Assembly: GCA_012797715.1 (NCBI GenBank)
Contig: JAAZOO010000181.1
Location: 1-15,228 of the forward strand
Length of the DNA: 15,228 nt
Direction: 5' to 3'
Source: Geobacteraceae bacterium
GTDB taxonomy: Bacteria; Desulfobacterota; Desulfuromonadia; Geobacterales; Geobacteraceae
Below, one piece after another: positions 13,080 to 15,228 of the stretch. Position 1 is the stretch's first letter, and each line of letters starts with the position of its first letter. A model generated the notes under the pieces. It was given only the letters and a program-made list of their open reading frames with translations. It ran no database searches and was not told the origin of the DNA. Made by a program: the position numbers and the translations under genes.

Positions 13080-15149
13080 ATGAGAGACAAACCTTCACGA
13101 TTTCTTCTTTCCGTACTGCTTCTGTTTGCCGGAGTCTCTCCGTGCGTGGGCCTGGAAGCCGCTATGCCCGGACCGGACACAGTCAGGATTGAAGCCGACA
13201 GCGTTGGGTACAACGGTCGGAACGACTCGTACACCGCTACCGGAAAGGTGCGCATCGATTGGAGCGGCACCACGATGTTCGCCGATACCGTATCCCTTCT
13301 GCAACGGGGCACCGTGGCGACCGCCGAGGGAAACATCCTCGTACGGAAGGAAGAGAATACCATTCACGGCGACAGCGCCTCCTTCAACTTGGAAACGGGA
13401 AAGGGAGAAATCACCAACGGCAGGCTGTTCGTGCACCAGGGAAACTTCCGCGTCACCGGCAGAAAACTGCTGAAGACCGGTCCGGATGATTACCGCATCG
13501 AAGGCGGGTCCTTCACCACCTGTGACGGAGATGTCCCCAGCTGGAAATTCAGCGCCGCGGAACTGGATGTAACCAGAGAAGAGTACGCGGTGGGCCGCCA
13601 TGCCCTCTTCTACATCAAGGACATTCCTCTTCTCTACCTCCCCTACATCGTCTACCCGGTCAAGGAAACGCGGCAGTCCGGCTTCCTGCTCCCACGCATC
13701 GGCAATTCCACGAAAAAGGGATTCTTCCTTGAACTCCCCTACTACCTGGTTGTTTCACCGAGCCGGGAAGCGACAATTTACCTTGATGTCATGACAAGCA
13801 GAGGAGTCGGGGCCGGCACGGAGTACCAGTATATCATGCGTTCCGGAGGCCATGGGGAGCTGAACGCCTTCCTGATGTACGACACCGAAAAGGATATGAC
13901 GCGCGGAACCCTTGCAGCCAAGCACCAGCAGTCTTTTTCCCCCACCCTCTCCTTCACCGCGGACATCAGCCTGACACTCGATCGTGACTTCTTCCGCGAC
14001 TTCGGAGAGGTTACAGGAGAATACAACAAACAATACCTGGAAAGCGTCGCCTTTCTGACCAAGCAGTGGGAACGCTTCTCCCTCACCACCGAACTGCGAT
14101 ATACCCAAGACCTGTATGCGGAGAAGAACAGCCTCACTCTCCAGAAACTGCCCATAATCACCATGACCGGAATCAAGCAGAGAGTGGGGGCAACACCCTT
14201 TTTCGTCTCCGTGGATTCCAGCTTTACCGATTTTTACCGGGATACCGGCTTGCAGGGCCAGCGCCTCGACTTCCATCCCATGCTTTCCTACTACGCATCC
14301 CCCGTCGGGATTCTTGAGGGCTCAGCCTGGATCGGGTACCGTCAGCGCCTTTACAACACCTACGGCGGCGACTCCTCTTCAGGGTTCACCTCCACTGGCA
14401 TTCCGGACGCCGGAGCTGCGCTTTCCACAACCCTGACCCGCGTGTATGAAACGGGCTGGGGCGACCTGAAGAAGATCCGGCACACCATGATCCCGGAAAT
14501 ATCCTACGTCTACCGGCCCCGGAAAAACCAGGAAGGCCTACCTTTTTTCGACTACTATGATCGCCTTGTCGCCCAGAACATGGTGAGCTACTCTTTCACG
14601 AACTATCTGACCGGCAAGTACCTCTCCGGCGACACCCCGGCAACCTACCGTGACCTGGCCTACCTCCGGATATCCCAAGGGTACGAGTTCAGCGGGGCAC
14701 GACGCGACGTCCTGACTCTGGTTGATGAGGGAAAACCGTTCACCGACATCCGCCTGGAGACAAAAGTCTATCCCACGGAAAAGGTGTCACTCTCCCTTGA
14801 CAGCCGATTCAACCCTTACCATCTGCACTTTTCCACCTTTGCCGTTGCCACGGACGTGGCGGATGGCAAAGGCAACAGGGTCGGGGTGGGCTACCGTTTC
14901 GCCCAAGACCAGGTCCGCTACCTGGAAGGAAAACTCGATCTGAACTACCTCAGCCCGTTTGTCTTCCACTACATCACCCGCTACGCTTTCGATACGAGGG
15001 ATTTTATCGAATCGTACTATGCGCTGGAGGTAAAACAGAAATGCTGGGGAGTGACGTTTACGTACCGGGAACGGCCGGGAGATCATGGTTTCACTATCGG
15101 ATTCACGCTGTCGGGGCTCGGCTCAATCGGGAAGTTCAAGGCATTCTGA
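13080..15149 (+). CDS. lptD: LPS-assembly protein LptD
   Basis: LptD is the outer-membrane beta-barrel that, with lipoprotein LptE, inserts lipopolysaccharide into the outer leaflet. The 689-residue protein begins with a signal peptide (MRDKPSR, then a hydrophobic core to about residue 19, probable cleavage near 27). It continues with an OstA/LptA-like jellyroll at about 34-150 (VRIEADSVGYN, VTGRKL) and the conserved SGFLLPRIGNSTKKGFF entry to the barrel, which runs to the C-terminal Phe. The mature chain has only two cysteines, Cys148 and Cys655, against four in the E. coli protein. The start is ATG at 13080 after a moderate AAGGTG. It is somewhat shorter than the 784-residue E. coli protein. 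Its stop lies in a hairpin that also covers the next gene's ribosome site. Confidence 0.95.
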   Translation: MRDKPSRFLLSVLLLFAGVSPCVGLEAAMPGPDTVRIEADSVGYNGRNDSYTATGKVRIDWSGTTMFADTVSLLQRGTVATAEGNILVRKEENTIHGDSASFNLETGKGEITNGRLFVHQGNFRVTGRKLLKTGPDDYRIEGGSFTTCDGDVPSWKFSAAELDVTREEYAVGRHALFYIKDIPLLYLPYIVYPVKETRQSGFLLPRIGNSTKKGFFLELPYYLVVSPSREATIYLDVMTSRGVGAGTEYQYIMRSGGHGELNAFLMYDTEKDMTRGTLAAKHQQSFSPTLSFTADISLTLDRDFFRDFGEVTGEYNKQYLESVAFLTKQWERFSLTTELRYTQDLYAEKNSLTLQKLPIITMTGIKQRVGATPFFVSVDSSFTDFYRDTGLQGQRLDFHPMLSYYASPVGILEGSAWIGYRQRLYNTYGGDSSSGFTSTGIPDAGAALSTTLTRVYETGWGDLKKIRHTMIPEISYVYRPRKNQEGLPFFDYYDRLVAQNMVSYSFTNYLTGKYLSGDTPATYRDLAYLRISQGYEFSGARRDVLTLVDEGKPFTDIRLETKVYPTEKVSLSLDSRFNPYHLHFSTFAVATDVADGKGNRVGVGYRFAQDQVRYLEGKLDLNYLSPFVFHYITRYAFDTRDFIESYYALEVKQKCWGVTFTYRERPGDHGFTIGFTLSGLGSIGKFKAF

Positions 15150-15165
15150 TCCTCGACTAGGATCA
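15147..15165 (+). promoter_or_regulatory. Hairpin joining the lptD stop to the next ribosome site
   Basis: TGATCCT (15147-15153) pairs perfectly with AGGATCA (15159-15165) around a five-base loop. The left arm contains the lptD stop codon TGA. The right arm contains AGGA, placed five bases before ATG at 15168. A ribosome finishing lptD would open the stem and free the site, which is the layout expected for translational coupling. Confidence 0.45.
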
Positions 15166-15167
15166 CC

Positions 15168-15228
15168 ATGGACTGCAGAACTTCCGGTCCGGAACCTACT
15201 CCTGATTTCCCTTTACAAAGAAAAGATA
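15168..15228 (+). CDS. Possible start of a further gene (partial, 20 codons)
   Basis: An ATG at 15168 opens a frame that stays open to the right edge (starts MDCRTSGPEPTPDF). It lies 18 bases after the lptD stop with AGGA five bases upstream, and that site is held in a hairpin with the stop codon. The peptide is too short to recognise, and Pro-rich polar residues fit no family I know. Support comes only from position and the ribosome site. Confidence 0.4.
   Translation, partial: MDCRTSGPEPTPDFPLQRKD

Noticed and set aside
15182..15194. Perfect palindrome TTCCGGTCCGGAA near the right edge.
   Set aside because: The one-base centre cannot form an RNA hairpin, there is no T-run, and it falls inside the probable next gene; such a short GC palindrome is expected by chance.
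1..15228. tRNA, rRNA, CRISPR arrays, insertion sequences and attachment sites.
   Set aside because: I looked on both strands and saw no cloverleaf with CCA, no regularly spaced direct repeats with spacers, and no transposase or integrase. The only regular repeats are those coding for the chemoreceptor coiled coil.

Overview
The window looks like chromosomal DNA from a Gram-negative bacterium related to Geobacter and other Desulfuromonadales (former Deltaproteobacteria). This placement is an inference. It rests on LptD (so an LPS outer membrane), a System II cytochrome c maturation pair (ResB and CcsA), a large chemoreceptor, and the gene order trpA-accD-folC-lptD.

Layout: three blocks are read away from two control regions. 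(1) Positions 1-4907, minus strand, form a tight operon-like run. In transcription order it holds a PqqD-like protein with an unusual C-terminal tail, an HPr-kinase-like ATPase, a GT4 glycosyltransferase, two tandem GT2 glycosyltransferases, and the first 259 codons of an ABC exporter that runs off the left edge. A terminator followed at once by an extended -10 promoter (about 5005-5061) separates this run from the genes upstream. (2) Positions 5082-7413, minus strand, hold resB then ccsA, which together carry haem to and ligate it onto c-type cytochromes. (3) From 7832 to the right edge, plus strand, lie a methyl-accepting chemotaxis protein, trpA, accD, folC, lptD and probably the first 20 codons of another gene. 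Gaps in this block are 7-50 bases with no terminator, so it may be one transcript. The 418-base gap between resB and the chemoreceptor holds predicted divergent promoters.

The right and middle blocks are mostly housekeeping: tryptophan synthesis, malonyl-CoA formation, folate polyglutamylation, LPS insertion and cytochrome c assembly. The left block is the accessory part. PqqD-like domains bind peptide leaders, and HprK-like kinases occur beside them in peptide-modification loci such as some lasso peptide clusters and the so-called HPr-rel-A systems. Adding three glycosyltransferases and an exporter suggests a pathway that modifies, glycosylates and exports a peptide or a peptide-linked glycan. 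No separate precursor gene is visible. The C-terminal tail of the PqqD-like protein is the best candidate for a built-in substrate or docking segment. Cyclase-type genes, if any, would lie beyond the left edge.

Base composition also seems to differ: one hand-counted 60-base line in the left block is about 52% G+C, against about 65% for a line in folC. This hints at separate origins but is only a spot check.
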